Numbered from the stretch's first letter, positions 8,957 to 18,718 are shown. The stretch: DNA of 64,000 bases from Halobacillus faecis (GCF_007991335.1 NZ_BJYD01000021.1:111947-175946), one strand, 5' to 3'. The notes: a model not told the origin generated them from the sequence alone. Numbers and translations are program-made.

Positions 8957-10078
8957 TTACATTGAATCTAAGAATGTTTGAAGATCTTCCCGTGTGCTTG
9001 GCACTTCAACTTCACCGTTGATGATTTTCTCTTTCCATTCCTCAACAGCAGAAACGATTTCTTCAGTCATCGCTTCCTCGTTTGTACGAGCAATGCTGAT
9101 CGCGTCATCAGCAAGACCAAATTCAAGAACTTCTCCTCCAGGGAACTCTCCGTTCATTGCTTGGTTTGCTACTTCTTGAACAGCTATGTCTACACGTTTA
9201 ACCATGGAAGTAAGCGTGACGTTGGAGTCACCGATCTGACCTTCTTCGTGCTGGTCACGGTCGACACCAATAACCCATACTTCTTCATCAGGGTTACTGT
9301 TCTTGATGTCTTTCGCTTGAGCGAATACACCGTTACCTGTACCACCGGAAGCATGGTAAATGACATCGATATCTTTAGAGTACATGTTGGATGCAATCGC
9401 TTGTCCTTTTTGAGAATCGTTGAAGCTTTCTGCATATTCAACTTCTACTTCGATCTCAGGGTTCACAGATTTAACACCTGCAACGAATCCTGCTTCGAAC
9501 TTGTTGATCAAGCTTCCATCTACCCCACCGATGAAACCGATTTTATCCGTGTTCGTCTTGTTTGCAGCAGCTACACCTGCAAGGAAAGAACCTTGGTGCT
9601 CTTTAAACATGATGCTTACTACGTTATCTCCTTCTTGAACGGCGTCAACAAGGGCGAAGTTCGTATCTGGATATTGCTCAGAAACTTCAGCGATTGCCGG
9701 TTGAAGAAGGTATCCGATTCCATAAATCAAATTGTAATCCTGGCGTACAAGACGGTTCAGGTTTGTTGCGTAATCGGCATCACTCTCAGATTGAGCGTAA
9801 TCGATCCCCTCACCTTTGCTCATGCCATTTTCTTCACCGAAAGCCTGTAGGCCTTCCCAAGCGGATTGGTTGAATGACTTATCATCAACCCCGCCTACAT
9901 CTGTAACCATGGCTACAGAGAAATCGCTGTTTTCTTCTCCTGAAGATTCCTCACTGCCAGAATCATCATTACTGCTTCCGCTCGTTTCTTCTTCTCCTCC
10001 GGAAGAACCACAAGCAGCTAAGAACACACCAAAAGTTAATAGAAAGACTAGAATCATAAGGAAACGACTTTTCAACAA
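8957..10078 (-). CDS. nupN: BMP-family nucleoside-binding lipoprotein NupN
   Basis: A 373-residue extracellular lipoprotein of the basic membrane protein (BMP/Med) family that captures nucleosides for NupOPQ. A lipobox LAAC puts the modified cysteine at residue 23, followed by a Gly/Ser/Glu-rich linker. The mature domain begins with AMVTDVGGVDDKSFNQSAW, typical of BMP proteins. The start is TTG at 10078, with AGGGGG 8 bases upstream; a second TTG follows directly. First gene of the transporter set, downstream of nupR. Known homologues bind guanosine and other purine nucleosides. Confidence 0.93.
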   Translation of the reverse strand: MLKSRFLMILVFLLTFGVFLAACGSSGGEEETSGSSNDDSGSEESSGEENSDFSVAMVTDVGGVDDKSFNQSAWEGLQAFGEENGMSKGEGIDYAQSESDADYATNLNRLVRQDYNLIYGIGYLLQPAIAEVSEQYPDTNFALVDAVQEGDNVVSIMFKEHQGSFLAGVAAANKTNTDKIGFIGGVDGSLINKFEAGFVAGVKSVNPEIEVEVEYAESFNDSQKGQAIASNMYSKDIDVIYHASGGTGNGVFAQAKDIKNSNPDEEVWVIGVDRDQHEEGQIGDSNVTLTSMVKRVDIAVQEVANQAMNGEFPGGEVLEFGLADDAISIARTNEEAMTEEIVSAVEEWKEKIINGEVEVPSTREDLQTFLDSM

Positions 10079-10148
10079 AACGACTACCCCCTAATTGTTT
10101 AGTATGACGTGAATCAAAATCCAGCAGAATTCAAGTATCTATTACCAG

Positions 10149-10195
10149 CCTCACCTCCCTAAAGTGATTCTGTCACACTTTTGTAAGCCCTTACA
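10149..10195 (-). promoter_or_regulatory. nupR-nupN intergenic signals: palindrome and orphan ribosome-site-like sequence
   Basis: TGTAAG and CTTACA with a 2-base centre form a 14-base palindrome at 10182-10195 that overlaps the nupR stop. Further on, AGGGAGGTGAGG (10149-10160) looks like a strong ribosome site but is not followed by any sizeable reading frame; the real nupN site is at 10087-10092. The palindrome could be an operator for NupR or a weak hairpin. I found no convincing -35/-10 pair for nupN, so it may be read from the nupR promoter. Confidence 0.3.
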
Positions 10196-10916
10196 CTCTT
10201 TTTCTTAAAACATGGAAACTGAACTTGTCAGCCCGGAAGTAATTAGAGGAAAGAAGCATCGGAACATCATCTTGAGAGTAATGCATTTGTCTCAAAAGTA
10301 AGAGAGCCTGGTCAGGTTCACAATTCAGAATGGGAGAAATCCTTTCATGAAAGCCGATCGGTTCGATATGTGTAACCGCATAGCCGATAGTCTTCCCTGT
10401 ATAGCGCTCTAAAACATTAAACAAAGAATCTGCTTCTCTTATTTGATTGATCGGGAGTAATCCTTCTGGGATTTTATCTGTACAATAAACCACTGGCTGG
10501 TCGTCTGCGGTTCGTACACGCTCGACCTTCGCAATGCTATGTACGTCCAGTGGAGAGAAACGTTTTCGATCTTCTTCTGTCGGTTCGATAAGCTCTGCAG
10601 ACAGATACTGAGACCCGGGGGTCATTCCTGATTTCGCAATCATGCCTGTCACACTGTCTAATTCCTCGATTCCTGAGGTGAACAGAGGTTTTGGATTAAC
10701 AAAAGTACCTACCCCATGCCTTCGGGTCACTACACCTTCTTCCTCTAGAATTCTCAGCGCTTCCCTCAGCGTCGCTCTGGAAACCCCAAGCGATTTGGAA
10801 AGCTGGAATTCGGATGGCAGTTTTTGCTTTTCTATAAAGATACCGTTTTCAATATCGCGTTTAATCTGCTCGATCACCTGTAAATAAAGATGTCGAGTAT
10901 CTTGTCTGATGGACAT
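10191..10916 (-). CDS. nupR: GntR/HutC-family regulator NupR (YmfC)
   Basis: A 241-residue transcription factor with an N-terminal GntR winged helix ([21 protein letters not shown], then the wing RRHGVGTFV) and a C-terminal UTRA ligand-binding domain, the HutC layout. In B. subtilis the spoIIIE neighbour YmfC/NupR represses the nupNOPQ guanosine transporter. Here regulator and transporter are adjacent, which strongly supports that target. I chose the ATG at 10916, with GGGGTGA just upstream; the GTG at 10925 overlaps the ribosome site. A candidate operator lies at 10945-10956. Confidence 0.9.
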   Translation of the reverse strand: MSIRQDTRHLYLQVIEQIKRDIENGIFIEKQKLPSEFQLSKSLGVSRATLREALRILEEEGVVTRRHGVGTFVNPKPLFTSGIEELDSVTGMIAKSGMTPGSQYLSAELIEPTEEDRKRFSPLDVHSIAKVERVRTADDQPVVYCTDKIPEGLLPINQIREADSLFNVLERYTGKTIGYAVTHIEPIGFHERISPILNCEPDQALLLLRQMHYSQDDVPMLLSSNYFRADKFSFHVLRKRV

Positions 10917-11226
10917 CACTTTCACCCCAAGTCTATTGAACTATATGTCTAGAGATCTGACCTCTGACGTTCGACACATCACATTTTGACAATAATATAA
11001 CACTATTCGATAAATAAATAAATAGAATTAGGACATTTTTATGAATTTTGACTCATTTCCATGAAAACGTTTGATCGTTTTAGAATAGCAATCCATGACT
11101 GTAAAATATCTACATTTATCATAGAAAATCTCCCTATAGTGGAAGACACAGTTTCGAGTCTTCCTCAATCTTGCCAGTTAGTTTAATAAGTAATCGGTAA
11201 GCTTCGATCATGTCTTTATTTAAACA
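10917..11226 (-). promoter_or_regulatory. nupR upstream region with candidate operator
   Basis: About 310 AT-rich bases with no gene. A near-palindrome ATGTCT/AGAGAT (10945-10956; 5 of 6 positions symmetric) resembles GntR-family operators. It touches a possible -10 TATAGT (10940-10945) for nupR, so self-repression is plausible. A plus-strand TTGACA at 10986-10991 has no good -10 partner and no gene ahead of it. Nothing else recognisable. Confidence 0.35.
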
Positions 11227-11264
11227 CACAAAAAAAGGATCCACCTAATTAGGTTGGATCCTTT
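11227..11264 (-). terminator. Rho-independent terminator after spoIIIE
   Basis: AAAGGATCC (11234-11242) and GGATCCTTT (11256-11264), with further bulged pairing of the CCTAAT/TAGG segment inside, followed on the minus strand by TTTTTTTGTG. Seven bases after the spoIIIE stop. Confidence 0.88.
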
Positions 11265-11270
11265 AACGAT

Positions 11271-13571
11271 TTATGAAGTATGTTGTTCTTCTGTTTGTTG
11301 TGAAACAAGAACAGCACGTGGTTTACTACCTTCATAAGGTCCGACGATGCCGTTGTCTTCCATAGCATCGATCAACCGGGCTGCTCGCGTATATCCGACG
11401 CGAAAACGTCGTTGAATCATAGAAACACTGGCACTTTGCATTTCGATGACCATTTGGACCGCTTCAGGATAGAGGTCATCATCCACTTCCTGCTTCACTT
11501 CATTTTCCTCTTCAGGAATCATCTCTTCTTGGTATTGCGCTTTTTGCTGTTCTACACAAAAATTGACAATTCTCTCCACTTCCTCATCGGATAAAAATGC
11601 GCCTTGTACCCTTGTCGGCTTGTTGGAGCCTACTGGTGTAAACAGCATGTCCCCTCTTCCCAAGAGCTTTTCTGCACCTCCAGAGTCCAAGATCGTTCTT
11701 GAATCGGTCTGTGAAGATACACTGAAAGCAATTCTTGATGGAATGTTTGCCTTGATGACACCTGTGATTACATCTACAGAAGGACGCTGAGTAGCGATAA
11801 TTAAATGGATGCCGGCAGCCCGGGCCATCTGTGCAAGGCGGGTAATGGCATCTTCCACTTCATTTGAAGCCACCATCATCAAGTCTGCAAGTTCATCTAC
11901 AAGAACAACGATGTATGGAAGCTGAGGCTGTTCGTCTTCATTTTCCTGGTTATGCTTTTTGATATATTCATTGTAACTTTCGATATTTCTTGTGCCTGTA
12001 TCTGAAAAGAGATCGTATCTTCTTTCCATTTCGGATACGACTTTCTTCAATGCGCGTGAAGCTTTCTTAGGATCTGTGACAACCGGAGCTAAAAGGTGCG
12101 GAATTCCGTTATAGACATTCAATTCAACCTTCTTCGGATCGATCATCATCATTTTGACTTCATGGGGTTTTGCTCTCATTAAAATACTCGTAATGATGCC
12201 GTTAATACAAACACTTTTACCACTTCCGGTCGCACCTGCGACAAGCAAGTGAGGCATTTTATTTAATTCTGACATGACAGCCTCACCAGAGATGTCTCTT
12301 CCCAGGGCAAAGCTTAACTTGGCATCCGGTTTTGATTTGCCAGTTTCCAATACTTCGCGTAAAGAGACCATAGACACTTCCTGGTTCGGTACTTCAATTC
12401 CAACCGCTGACTTTCCTGGAATAGGCGCTTCAATCCGGATATCCTTCGCCGCCAGAGCTAAGGCAAGGTCATCATTCAAGTTCACAATTTTACTGACTTT
12501 CACCCCTACATCTGGGTAAACTTCGTACTTTGTTACCGACGGACCGACATGGACTTTTGTCACTTTCGCTTTGACACCGAAACTTTGGAAAGTCTTTTCA
12601 AGCTTCCTTACGGTTGCCTGGATATGAGAACGGCCCTGACTTTGCGGAGTGGAAGTAGGTTCGTCCAATAACTCCAGGCTTGGTAACTGGTAATCCATGT
12701 TTTCAAGCTCAGCTGTTGGCATTGATTTTTCAATATTTACTTCATCGACATCCGGCTGGTCCTCCGTGCCACTTTCTTTCGGTTTATCCGTTTTCTCAGA
12801 TGCATAAGCAGTATCAGTAAAGTCTTGTATGATCGGCTCTTGGTTCTGCTCTTCTTCCTGATCATTAGTTGTATCATTCAATTCATAAACGACTGTATCT
12901 TCTTCCTGCTCTTCCAATGCCTGCTTTTTCTTTTCTGCTTTTTGCTCTTTCTGATCCTTCATCTTTTGCAATTGTTCTGAGCCTATTTCTTTTACTTTTC
13001 GCCCAAACTTAGCAAAGAGCTCGCCTATGGATTTTTCACTTACGAAGATCACACCGATAATAAATAGGAAAAAAGATAAAATAGCTGCTCCAGCTTTTGC
13101 GAAAAGGTAATAGCTGATGGAAAGAAGGATCGCACCCGTTAACCCTCCACCAATGCTGTAAAACGGAAGTTCTCCCCTCATCATTCCGGTAATTCTGTCC
13201 CAGGTCATGGCGAAAATAGAACCTTCGCCTGTCCCAAGCTCAGCAGAAAGTGTTTCAAGATGTGTGAACAAGAGTAAAGCCGTCACTATGGTGTACACGC
13301 CTAAGAGACGTTTATGTAAAAAAACAGGCCATTTTCTTTTTACCATCAAATACACACCAACAATTAGAAAGAACAAGGAGGCGATAAAGTACCATACACC
13401 AAACAAGAACTGCCAGAACCTCTCCAAACCTCCTGGAACCGCTCCATCACTGATAGCAGAAGCCCCGCTCCCAATGACAGCAATAAAGAGGAAGAATAGC
13501 CCTATAAGTTCAAACCTCAAATGGCTTTTCATATTTGATTGCTTTTTCTTCTTTTTTCTTTTCCTAGCCAT
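11271..13571 (-). CDS. spoIIIE: DNA translocase SpoIIIE/FtsK
   Basis: A 766-residue membrane-anchored DNA pump that moves the chromosome into the forespore and clears septal DNA. It has a very basic N-terminus, about four to five membrane segments between residues 21 and 180, a charged Lys/Glu-rich linker (about 190-310), and the alpha/beta motor with Walker A GATGSGKS at 446-453. The C-terminal gamma winged helix ([19 protein letters not shown]) reads the polar SRS sequences. GGGGAGG precedes the ATG. Position next to ymfC/nupR and downstream of tepA-ylzJ matches spoIIIE rather than the paralogue sftA. Confidence 0.95.
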   Translation of the reverse strand: MARKRKKKKKQSNMKSHLRFELIGLFFLFIAVIGSGASAISDGAVPGGLERFWQFLFGVWYFIASLFFLIVGVYLMVKRKWPVFLHKRLLGVYTIVTALLLFTHLETLSAELGTGEGSIFAMTWDRITGMMRGELPFYSIGGGLTGAILLSISYYLFAKAGAAILSFFLFIIGVIFVSEKSIGELFAKFGRKVKEIGSEQLQKMKDQKEQKAEKKKQALEEQEEDTVVYELNDTTNDQEEEQNQEPIIQDFTDTAYASEKTDKPKESGTEDQPDVDEVNIEKSMPTAELENMDYQLPSLELLDEPTSTPQSQGRSHIQATVRKLEKTFQSFGVKAKVTKVHVGPSVTKYEVYPDVGVKVSKIVNLNDDLALALAAKDIRIEAPIPGKSAVGIEVPNQEVSMVSLREVLETGKSKPDAKLSFALGRDISGEAVMSELNKMPHLLVAGATGSGKSVCINGIITSILMRAKPHEVKMMMIDPKKVELNVYNGIPHLLAPVVTDPKKASRALKKVVSEMERRYDLFSDTGTRNIESYNEYIKKHNQENEDEQPQLPYIVVLVDELADLMMVASNEVEDAITRLAQMARAAGIHLIIATQRPSVDVITGVIKANIPSRIAFSVSSQTDSRTILDSGGAEKLLGRGDMLFTPVGSNKPTRVQGAFLSDEEVERIVNFCVEQQKAQYQEEMIPEEENEVKQEVDDDLYPEAVQMVIEMQSASVSMIQRRFRVGYTRAARLIDAMEDNGIVGPYEGSKPRAVLVSQQTEEQHTS

Positions 13572-13668
13572 GGTCTTTCCTCCCCATATGTAAAACTAAA
13601 ACGAGAAAAATGCCGATGGTTCCTTCAATATTCATGAAGAAATACAGCACCGGCATCCAGTCACTCAT
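13564..13668 (-). CDS. Possible 34-residue membrane peptide, leaderless, overlapping spoIIIE start
   Basis: A short frame beginning [16 protein letters not shown], then a second hydrophobic run IGIFLVLVL and a basic end (HMGRKDHG). Its stop lies 8 bp inside spoIIIE. There is no ribosome site; instead an extended -10 (TGGTATAAT, 13676-13684) ends 7 bases before the ATG, so transcription would start almost at the start codon and the message would be leaderless. No family recognised. It may be a chance frame in the spoIIIE leader; translation through it could couple to spoIIIE. Confidence 0.25.
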   Translation of the reverse strand: MSDWMPVLYFFMNIEGTIGIFLVLVLHMGRKDHG

Positions 13669-13675
13669 TTATTCT

Positions 13676-13684
13676 ATTATACCA
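13676..13684 (-). promoter_or_regulatory. Extended -10 promoter for spoIIIE
   Basis: TGGTATAAT on the minus strand is a consensus TGn extended -10, about 105 bp before the spoIIIE ATG and 15 bp past the ylzJ stop. The -35 region is poor (TCGTAA at 18-bp spacing), which is usual for extended -10 promoters. Confidence 0.5.
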
Positions 13685-13699
13685 TAGCCATCTACAATG

Positions 13700-13906
13700 T
13701 TACGAGTCCAACCATTGTCCTGGTTGAAGATCTGGATCCATGTAATGGGAAGGGTCTGTCGACAGAATTTGCATAATCTGCTTTTTTCCATCAGCAGACT
13801 TACGACACATTAACGGACAATTGTTATGTTCATGATACACGACCGACATTTCTTCTTCCATTGGAAAAATATCATGTTCACTTAAAGGTGTGTATAGAAT
13901 GGTCAT
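13700..13906 (-). CDS. ylzJ: YlzJ-like protein
   Basis: A 68-residue soluble acidic protein matching the YlzJ-like family, always found beside tepA in Bacillaceae. Function unknown. Contains two cysteines (CPLMC) in the middle and ends [11 protein letters not shown]. The start overlaps the tepA stop by 4 bp (ATGA), so it is translated with tepA and probably acts in the same process. Confidence 0.85.
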   Translation of the reverse strand: MTILYTPLSEHDIFPMEEEMSVVYHEHNNCPLMCRKSADGKKQIMQILSTDPSHYMDPDLQPGQWLDS

Positions 13907-14622
13907 TGAACCACCTGCTGTTCAGAACCTTTATTCTGCTCAATGAGCTCATTCAATTTTGACATCGCTTCTTTCACACCGCCAACAGCATCAATTAGAC
14001 CATGATCCACGGCTTGCTGTCCGACCACATTTGTTCCAATATCACGGGTGAGATTCCCTTTATCAAACATAAGCTCCTTGAATTTATCTTCTGCCACATT
14101 GGAATGTTTCGTGACAAAGCTGATGACACGATCCTGCATTTTATCCATGTATTCAAACGTTTGAGGGACACCGATGACAAGACCCGTCATACGGATCGGA
14201 TGAATCGTCATCGTCGCCGTTTCGACAATAAACGAATAGTCCGCAGATACAGCGATCGGAACACCGATGGAGTGTCCGCCTCCTAATACGATGGATACCG
14301 TTGGTTTGGAAAGGGAAGAAATCATTTCTGAGATGGCAAGACCAGCTTCAACGTCTCCTCCAACAGTATTTAACAGGACGACCAAGCCCTCAATTTTAGG
14401 GTTTTGTTCAATCGCAATCAATTGAGGGATTAAATGCTCATACTTCGTTGTCTTGTTTTGTGAAGGCAGCTGAACGTGCCCTTCTACCTGCCCGATGATA
14501 GGCAGCACATGGATATTGGAATCAGCCGGCTGCGGGACATTGCTTTGTCCGAGCTGCTGAATTTTGTCAACGAGAGAGGATTGCGATTTGGATTGATCTT
14601 TTTCTTTAGAATCGTCTTTCAT
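13903..14622 (-). CDS. tepA: Translocation-enhancing protein TepA (ClpP-like protease)
   Basis: A 239-residue ClpP/crotonase-fold serine protease. The nucleophile is Ser118 in GGGHSIG and a partner His141 lies in TIHPIRMTG. The charged N-terminus (1-30) lacks a signal peptide. In B. subtilis TepA (YmfB) is reported to help degrade small acid-soluble spore proteins on outgrowth and earlier was linked to protein secretion. I chose the ATG at 14622, with AAAGGAG 8 bases upstream. The open frame continues to 14799, but the extra residues are not family-like and lack a ribosome site. Upstream lies the dapA terminator, so tepA-ylzJ has its own promoter, which I could not locate. Confidence 0.9.
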   Translation of the reverse strand: MKDDSKEKDQSKSQSSLVDKIQQLGQSNVPQPADSNIHVLPIIGQVEGHVQLPSQNKTTKYEHLIPQLIAIEQNPKIEGLVVLLNTVGGDVEAGLAISEMISSLSKPTVSIVLGGGHSIGVPIAVSADYSFIVETATMTIHPIRMTGLVIGVPQTFEYMDKMQDRVISFVTKHSNVAEDKFKELMFDKGNLTRDIGTNVVGQQAVDHGLIDAVGGVKEAMSKLNELIEQNKGSEQQVVQ

Positions 14623-14802
14623 GGATCGATCTCCTTTCGCTCTTTTCCCGTAGTATGACTCAAACAGTCTGAAACATACTTTCAACATGACCTCCCTGAT
14701 AACATTCTTTAAAAACTCTTCGTCATTATGAAAGCATAGGGCAGGTTTGTGCAGGCCTCGATTTTGGGATAACACAGTTTTGTTTGACATGTTAAGCATG
14801 CA

Positions 14803-14837
14803 CCCAATAAGAAAACCAGGGCGACCCGCCCTGGTTT
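14803..14837 (-). terminator. Rho-independent terminator overlapping the dapA stop
   Basis: A perfect 11-bp stem AAACCAGGGCG (14813-14823) with CGCCCTGGTTT (14827-14837), loop ACC, followed by TTTTCTTATT on the minus strand. The dapA TAA (14836-14838) is inside the stem. Ends the asd-dapG-dapA operon. Confidence 0.9.
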
Positions 14838-15708
14838 AGGTAAGATGTTGCAAACAATTTGCAATGACTGCTTCTTCGTCTTTTGTTAAGGGAACCAATG
14901 GGAGTCTTACTCCACCGGTATCAAGTCCTTGGATTTTCAAAGCGGCTTTTACAGGAGCTGGGGAAGGAGCACTGAACATTCCATTGAACACTGGCAACAG
15001 TCTTCGATGAAGATCTCCTGCTTCTTTCCATTTACCCTCTTCGAAAAGAGAGAGCATCGTCTGCATCTGATTTCCTATGACATGAGAGGAAACTGATATG
15101 ATGCCGTTTGCCCCTACAGCGTAGGCAGGGAGAGTCAAATGATCGTCTCCACTGTATATAGAAAAATGCTGATCAGTGAAAGCACGAATGTTGGCCATTC
15201 CTTCAAGATCACCTGTGGCTTCTTTTAATGAAACAATGTTTTCGATCTTAGAAAGTTCCATGATGGTTTCTGGTTGGATTCGTACGACCGACCTTCCTGG
15301 AACATTATAAATCATCACCGGAAGCTTCATGGATCCTGCGATGGTTTTAAAATGTTGATAGAGACCGTCTTGATTCGGCTTATTGTAGTAAGGGGCGACA
15401 AGCATGATAGCATCTACGCCTGTGGCTTCAGCTCTTTTCGATAACTTTATGGATGATTCTGTGCTGTTGCTCCCTGTTCCTGCAATAACAGGTACACGTC
15501 CGTCGACTGTTTTCACGACATGACTCCATAAGCTTACTTTTTCATCAGCTGTCAGCGTCGGAGATTCCCCCGTCGTTCCAGCAATGACAAGTCCGTCGGT
15601 CCCATTTTTTAATAAATATTCGATCAGCTCTGTCGTTTTGTTAAAATCAATCTCACCATGGCGGTCAAACGGTGTCACCATGGCAGTCAGAACCTTTCCG
15701 AAATTCAT
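14836..15708 (-). CDS. dapA: 4-hydroxy-tetrahydrodipicolinate synthase
   Basis: A 290-residue TIM-barrel aldolase that condenses pyruvate with aspartate semialdehyde, the first committed step to lysine, diaminopimelate and dipicolinate. Schiff-base Lys162 lies in SLKEATGD, Tyr134 in YNVPGRS, and the GTTGES loop is at 44-49. Full length. The start overlaps the dapG stop by 4 bp (ATGA). The product feeds both cell wall synthesis and, in the mother cell, the neighbouring dipicolinate synthase genes. Confidence 0.96.
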   Translation of the reverse strand: MNFGKVLTAMVTPFDRHGEIDFNKTTELIEYLLKNGTDGLVIAGTTGESPTLTADEKVSLWSHVVKTVDGRVPVIAGTGSNSTESSIKLSKRAEATGVDAIMLVAPYYNKPNQDGLYQHFKTIAGSMKLPVMIYNVPGRSVVRIQPETIMELSKIENIVSLKEATGDLEGMANIRAFTDQHFSIYSGDDHLTLPAYAVGANGIISVSSHVIGNQMQTMLSLFEEGKWKEAGDLHRRLLPVFNGMFSAPSPAPVKAALKIQGLDTGGVRLPLVPLTKDEEAVIANCLQHLT

Positions 15709-16946
15709 GTCAGTTGTTCCCCTTTCTTAGGTGCTTTGCTCAATCGGAAGGTTTTATGGAGAGCGTTGACCGCCTCTATAAGATCTTTTTCCTTGACCAA
15801 TACCCAGATGGTCGTGTGGGAATCGGCGGATTGGAGAATTTGAATGCCCTTATCGGTCAATGTCTGAACGATCTCTGCTGTTACCCCGGGAATGCCAGTA
15901 ATACCAGCCCCGACTGTGGAAACTTTTGCACAGCCTTCTCTAACCTCAGGTTCATAACCTAGGTCTTCAAGAATTTGGACCGCTTTCTCTGTGAAAATGT
16001 GGTTAATGGTGTATAGAACACCGCTCGGAGATATATTGATGAAGTCTACGGAAATATTGGCGGAAGCCATCGATTTGAATACATCGGATTGTAGTTTGGA
16101 AGGGTCTTCTTTTGATTGGACTTTGATTTGAGTGAGGCCATCCATGTGAGCAATTCCTGTTACAGTGCGTTCGGATATGTCTCTTCCTGTTCGATCTTCC
16201 TTCGTTCCCGTCACAAGCGTCCCGGGAAGATCAGAATATGTGGAGCGTACACGAATGGGAACCTTCGCATACATCGCAATCTCTACAGCTCTTGGATGGA
16301 TAACTTTTGCTCCTTGATAGGCCAAGTTGCATATCTCATTGTATGTGATGGTGTTCAGAGGTCTCGCTTCCTGAACCAGTCTCGGATCTGCGGTCATGAT
16401 GCCCTCTACATCTGTGAAAATGTCGATAAAATCGGAATGTAAAGCCGCTCCTAAAGCAGCAGCTGTGGTGTCACTGCCCCCACGGCCGATTGTTGTGACT
16501 TCTCCATGAATGGTTTGCCCTTGGAATCCTGCAACGACAACGACTTCGTGTTTTTTCAATTCTTCAAATATCCTACCAGGATTTACTTGCGTGATTTTAG
16601 CCTTTGTAAAATCTCCATTGGTCATAATCCCAGCTTGTGCTCCTGTTAACGAAACAGCGTTTACGCCAGCCAGATTCAACTCATGAGCAAAAACGATCGA
16701 AGAAATCGTCTCCCCGCATGACATCATTAAATCCTGCTCTCTTGGCGAAACATTCGTTTTAGGGAAGTCGATTAACCCAAGCAAAGTATCGGTCGCATAT
16801 GGACTACCTTTTCTCCCCATTGCCGAAACGGTAACGACGACTTTAAATCCTTCTTTCAAGCCATTTTTCACATGGTGGATCGCCCGGGACCGACTTTCCT
16901 GGTCCCGGACGGACGTTCCACCGAACTTTTGTACAAGTAGCTTCAT
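15705..16946 (-). CDS. dapG: Aspartate kinase I
   Basis: A 413-residue aspartokinase that phosphorylates aspartate, the first step of the aspartate pathway. The N-terminal kinase domain starts with KFGGTSV (7-13), has the GRGGSDTTA substrate motif, and is followed by two ACT regulatory domains in the last 150 residues. Place in the asd-dapG-dapA operon matches the B. subtilis diaminopimelate-sensitive isozyme DapG rather than lysine-sensitive LysC; there is no lysine riboswitch upstream. GAGGTGG precedes the ATG, 25 bp after asd. Confidence 0.93.
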   Translation of the reverse strand: MKLLVQKFGGTSVRDQESRSRAIHHVKNGLKEGFKVVVTVSAMGRKGSPYATDTLLGLIDFPKTNVSPREQDLMMSCGETISSIVFAHELNLAGVNAVSLTGAQAGIMTNGDFTKAKITQVNPGRIFEELKKHEVVVVAGFQGQTIHGEVTTIGRGGSDTTAAALGAALHSDFIDIFTDVEGIMTADPRLVQEARPLNTITYNEICNLAYQGAKVIHPRAVEIAMYAKVPIRVRSTYSDLPGTLVTGTKEDRTGRDISERTVTGIAHMDGLTQIKVQSKEDPSKLQSDVFKSMASANISVDFINISPSGVLYTINHIFTEKAVQILEDLGYEPEVREGCAKVSTVGAGITGIPGVTAEIVQTLTDKGIQILQSADSHTTIWVLVKEKDLIEAVNALHKTFRLSKAPKKGEQLT

Positions 16947-16971
16947 TTGGCCACCTCAACTCAGTAAAAGT

Positions 16972-18018
16972 TTACAGCCACTCATTCGCAATCAAGCGTT
17001 CTGCAATTTGCACGGAATTCCATGCTGCACCTTTTAACAAGTTATCTGATACAACCCATAAATGGAATCCTTTTTCATTATCGAGATCCTTTCTGATTCT
17101 GCCGACAAAAACCTCTCGCTTTTCGGCCGCACTTAAAGGTGTCGGGTATGTTTGAGTAGCAGGATCATCTTCGAGAACGATTCCAGGTGCTTCATTCATC
17201 AACTGTTTGACTTCTTCAACCGTAATCCCTTCTTTTTCTACTTCAATATATACACTCTCCGCGTGAGATGTGAAAAAAGGAAGGCGTACACAAGTAGCTG
17301 CAACAGAAAGATCCGGTGCATGCATGATCTTTTTCGTTTCATTGATCATTTTCATTTCCTCGAATGTATAACCATTATCCTGAAAGACATCAATTTGAGG
17401 CAGCGCATTAAATGCGATCGGATAGTGCTTTTTATCTCCTTTCACTGGAAGGAGATTAGCCTCAAGTTCTTCTCCATTTAAGAAGGATTGAGATTGTTCT
17501 CGCAGCTCCTCGGCAGCTTCATTTCCGGCTCCAGAAACAGCTTGGTATGTTGAAACAATGACACGGTTCATGCCATAAACTTTACGAACCGGCTCAAGAG
17601 CCGCCACCATTTGAATGGTCGAACAGTTGGGATTAGCAATGATCCCTTTATGTTCCTTGATATCTGCTTCGTTCACCTCAGGTACTACGAGAGGTACACC
17701 TTCCGCCATACGGAAAGCACTCGTATTATCAATGACGACCGCTCCGTGCTTGACAGCTTCAGGAGCCAGTTTCTTGGATACGGACCCTCCAGCAGAAAAC
17801 AAAGCAATGTCCACATCTTTGAAACTTTCTGGAGTCGCTTCTTCCAGCGTGTATTCTTCTCCATTGAACAACATCTTCGATCCGGCTGATCGACTTGACG
17901 AGAGTAGCTTTAAGTTTTTAACAGGGAACTTTCGGTCTTCTAAAGTCTCCAACATCTTTTGTCCGACGGCTCCCGTCGCTCCGACAACGGCTACATTATA
18001 TTTTTTCATTTCGCTCAT
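16972..18018 (-). CDS. asd: Aspartate-semialdehyde dehydrogenase
   Basis: A 348-residue enzyme that reduces aspartyl phosphate to aspartate semialdehyde with NADPH. Nucleotide loop GATGAVG at 13-19; catalytic Cys132 in NPNCST. The ATG at 18018 is chosen because GAGAGG lies 9 bases upstream and the N-terminus then starts close to the Rossmann fold. The open frame extends to 18141 but that part is unlike the family and includes the promoter region. First gene of asd-dapG-dapA, 103 bp downstream of spoVFB. Confidence 0.95.
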   Translation of the reverse strand: MSEMKKYNVAVVGATGAVGQKMLETLEDRKFPVKNLKLLSSSRSAGSKMLFNGEEYTLEEATPESFKDVDIALFSAGGSVSKKLAPEAVKHGAVVIDNTSAFRMAEGVPLVVPEVNEADIKEHKGIIANPNCSTIQMVAALEPVRKVYGMNRVIVSTYQAVSGAGNEAAEELREQSQSFLNGEELEANLLPVKGDKKHYPIAFNALPQIDVFQDNGYTFEEMKMINETKKIMHAPDLSVAATCVRLPFFTSHAESVYIEVEKEGITVEEVKQLMNEAPGIVLEDDPATQTYPTPLSAAEKREVFVGRIRKDLDNEKGFHLWVVSDNLLKGAAWNSVQIAERLIANEWL

Positions 18019-18079
18019 ATTCGGCATCCTCTCTTGTATATCATTTGTAAGAATAGTAAGACATGTCACTATTTTTGTT

Positions 18080-18088
18080 ATTTTATCA
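18080..18088 (-). promoter_or_regulatory. Candidate sigma-A extended -10 for asd-dapG-dapA
   Basis: TGATAAAAT on the minus strand, about 60 bp before the asd start in the AT-rich gap after spoVFB. It would let the vegetative lysine/diaminopimelate genes be expressed apart from the sporulation-specific spoVF pair. No strong -35 is visible. Confidence 0.4.
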
Positions 18089-18121
18089 TATTTACAAGAA
18101 CACCTGGTATGAAAAAAAGAA

Positions 18122-18718
18122 TTAATTCGGATACCTTTCAATTAAAACCGGTTGCCGCTGCTTCCCTTCCAGGGCTGCTTCAATCGTTTCTGGGATCAAT
18201 GTCATATCGGCTACCAGTGAATTCGGCTTTTTGAAAGGGTGGTCCTGACCTAGAGGGACAAAGTAAATATTCTTTGTCGCCATGAGCCTCATGATGTTCA
18301 CACCATTCAGTCCTAGAGCATCGTTTGTTGAAACAGCGACGACGACAGGACTTTCATTCCTCAAAGTTGCCTTAGCAGCCATCAACACAGGCGAATCCGT
18401 CAGAGCATTGGCGAATTTACTTGTTGAATTCCCTGTGAGAGGAGCAATGAGCATGCAGTCCAAAGGACGTTTAGGTCCGAGGGGTTCCGCATCAGGAATC
18501 GTCAAAATTGGTTCTTCACCTGTAATTTCTTTTATTTTTTCTAGATGATCGGACGCATCCCCAAAGCGGGTATCTGTTTTTTGTACAGTGTAAGATAAAA
18601 CAGGGACCACAGTTGCTCCGAGGTCGACGAGTTCCTGCATGACAGGAAATACCTCATGGTACGTACAATGGGATCCAGTTAACCCAAATCCAATCACTTT
18701 TCCTTTTAACTTAGACAT
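18122..18718 (-). CDS. spoVFB: Dipicolinate synthase subunit B
   Basis: A 198-residue flavoprotein-fold subunit (also DpaB) that, with SpoVFA, turns dihydrodipicolinate into dipicolinic acid in the mother cell; dipicolinate is then moved to the spore core for heat resistance. It begins [20 protein letters not shown], as in other Bacillaceae. Two adjacent ATGs (18721 and 18718) follow AAAGGAG; the second gives better spacing and the expected N-terminus. It overlaps or abuts the spoVFA stop, so the two are coupled. Confidence 0.93.
   Translation of the reverse strand: MSKLKGKVIGFGLTGSHCTYHEVFPVMQELVDLGATVVPVLSYTVQKTDTRFGDASDHLEKIKEITGEEPILTIPDAEPLGPKRPLDCMLIAPLTGNSTSKFANALTDSPVLMAAKATLRNESPVVVAVSTNDALGLNGVNIMRLMATKNIYFVPLGQDHPFKKPNSLVADMTLIPETIEAALEGKQRQPVLIERYPN

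Noticed and set aside
8978..9850. A 290-codon plus-strand reading frame opposite nupN, and similar long plus-strand frames elsewhere (812-1360, 25485-26132, 48138-48713)
   Set aside because: They lie antisense to clear conserved genes, have no ribosome sites or family resemblance, and reflect codon bias of the real strand.
10986..11014. Plus-strand promoter TTGACA upstream of nupR
   Set aside because: No good -10 at 17 bp and no plus-strand gene follows for many kilobases.
18019..18121. Lysine riboswitch before asd-dapG-dapA
   Set aside because: The gap is only 103 bases, AT-rich and unstructured, far too short for an L-box.
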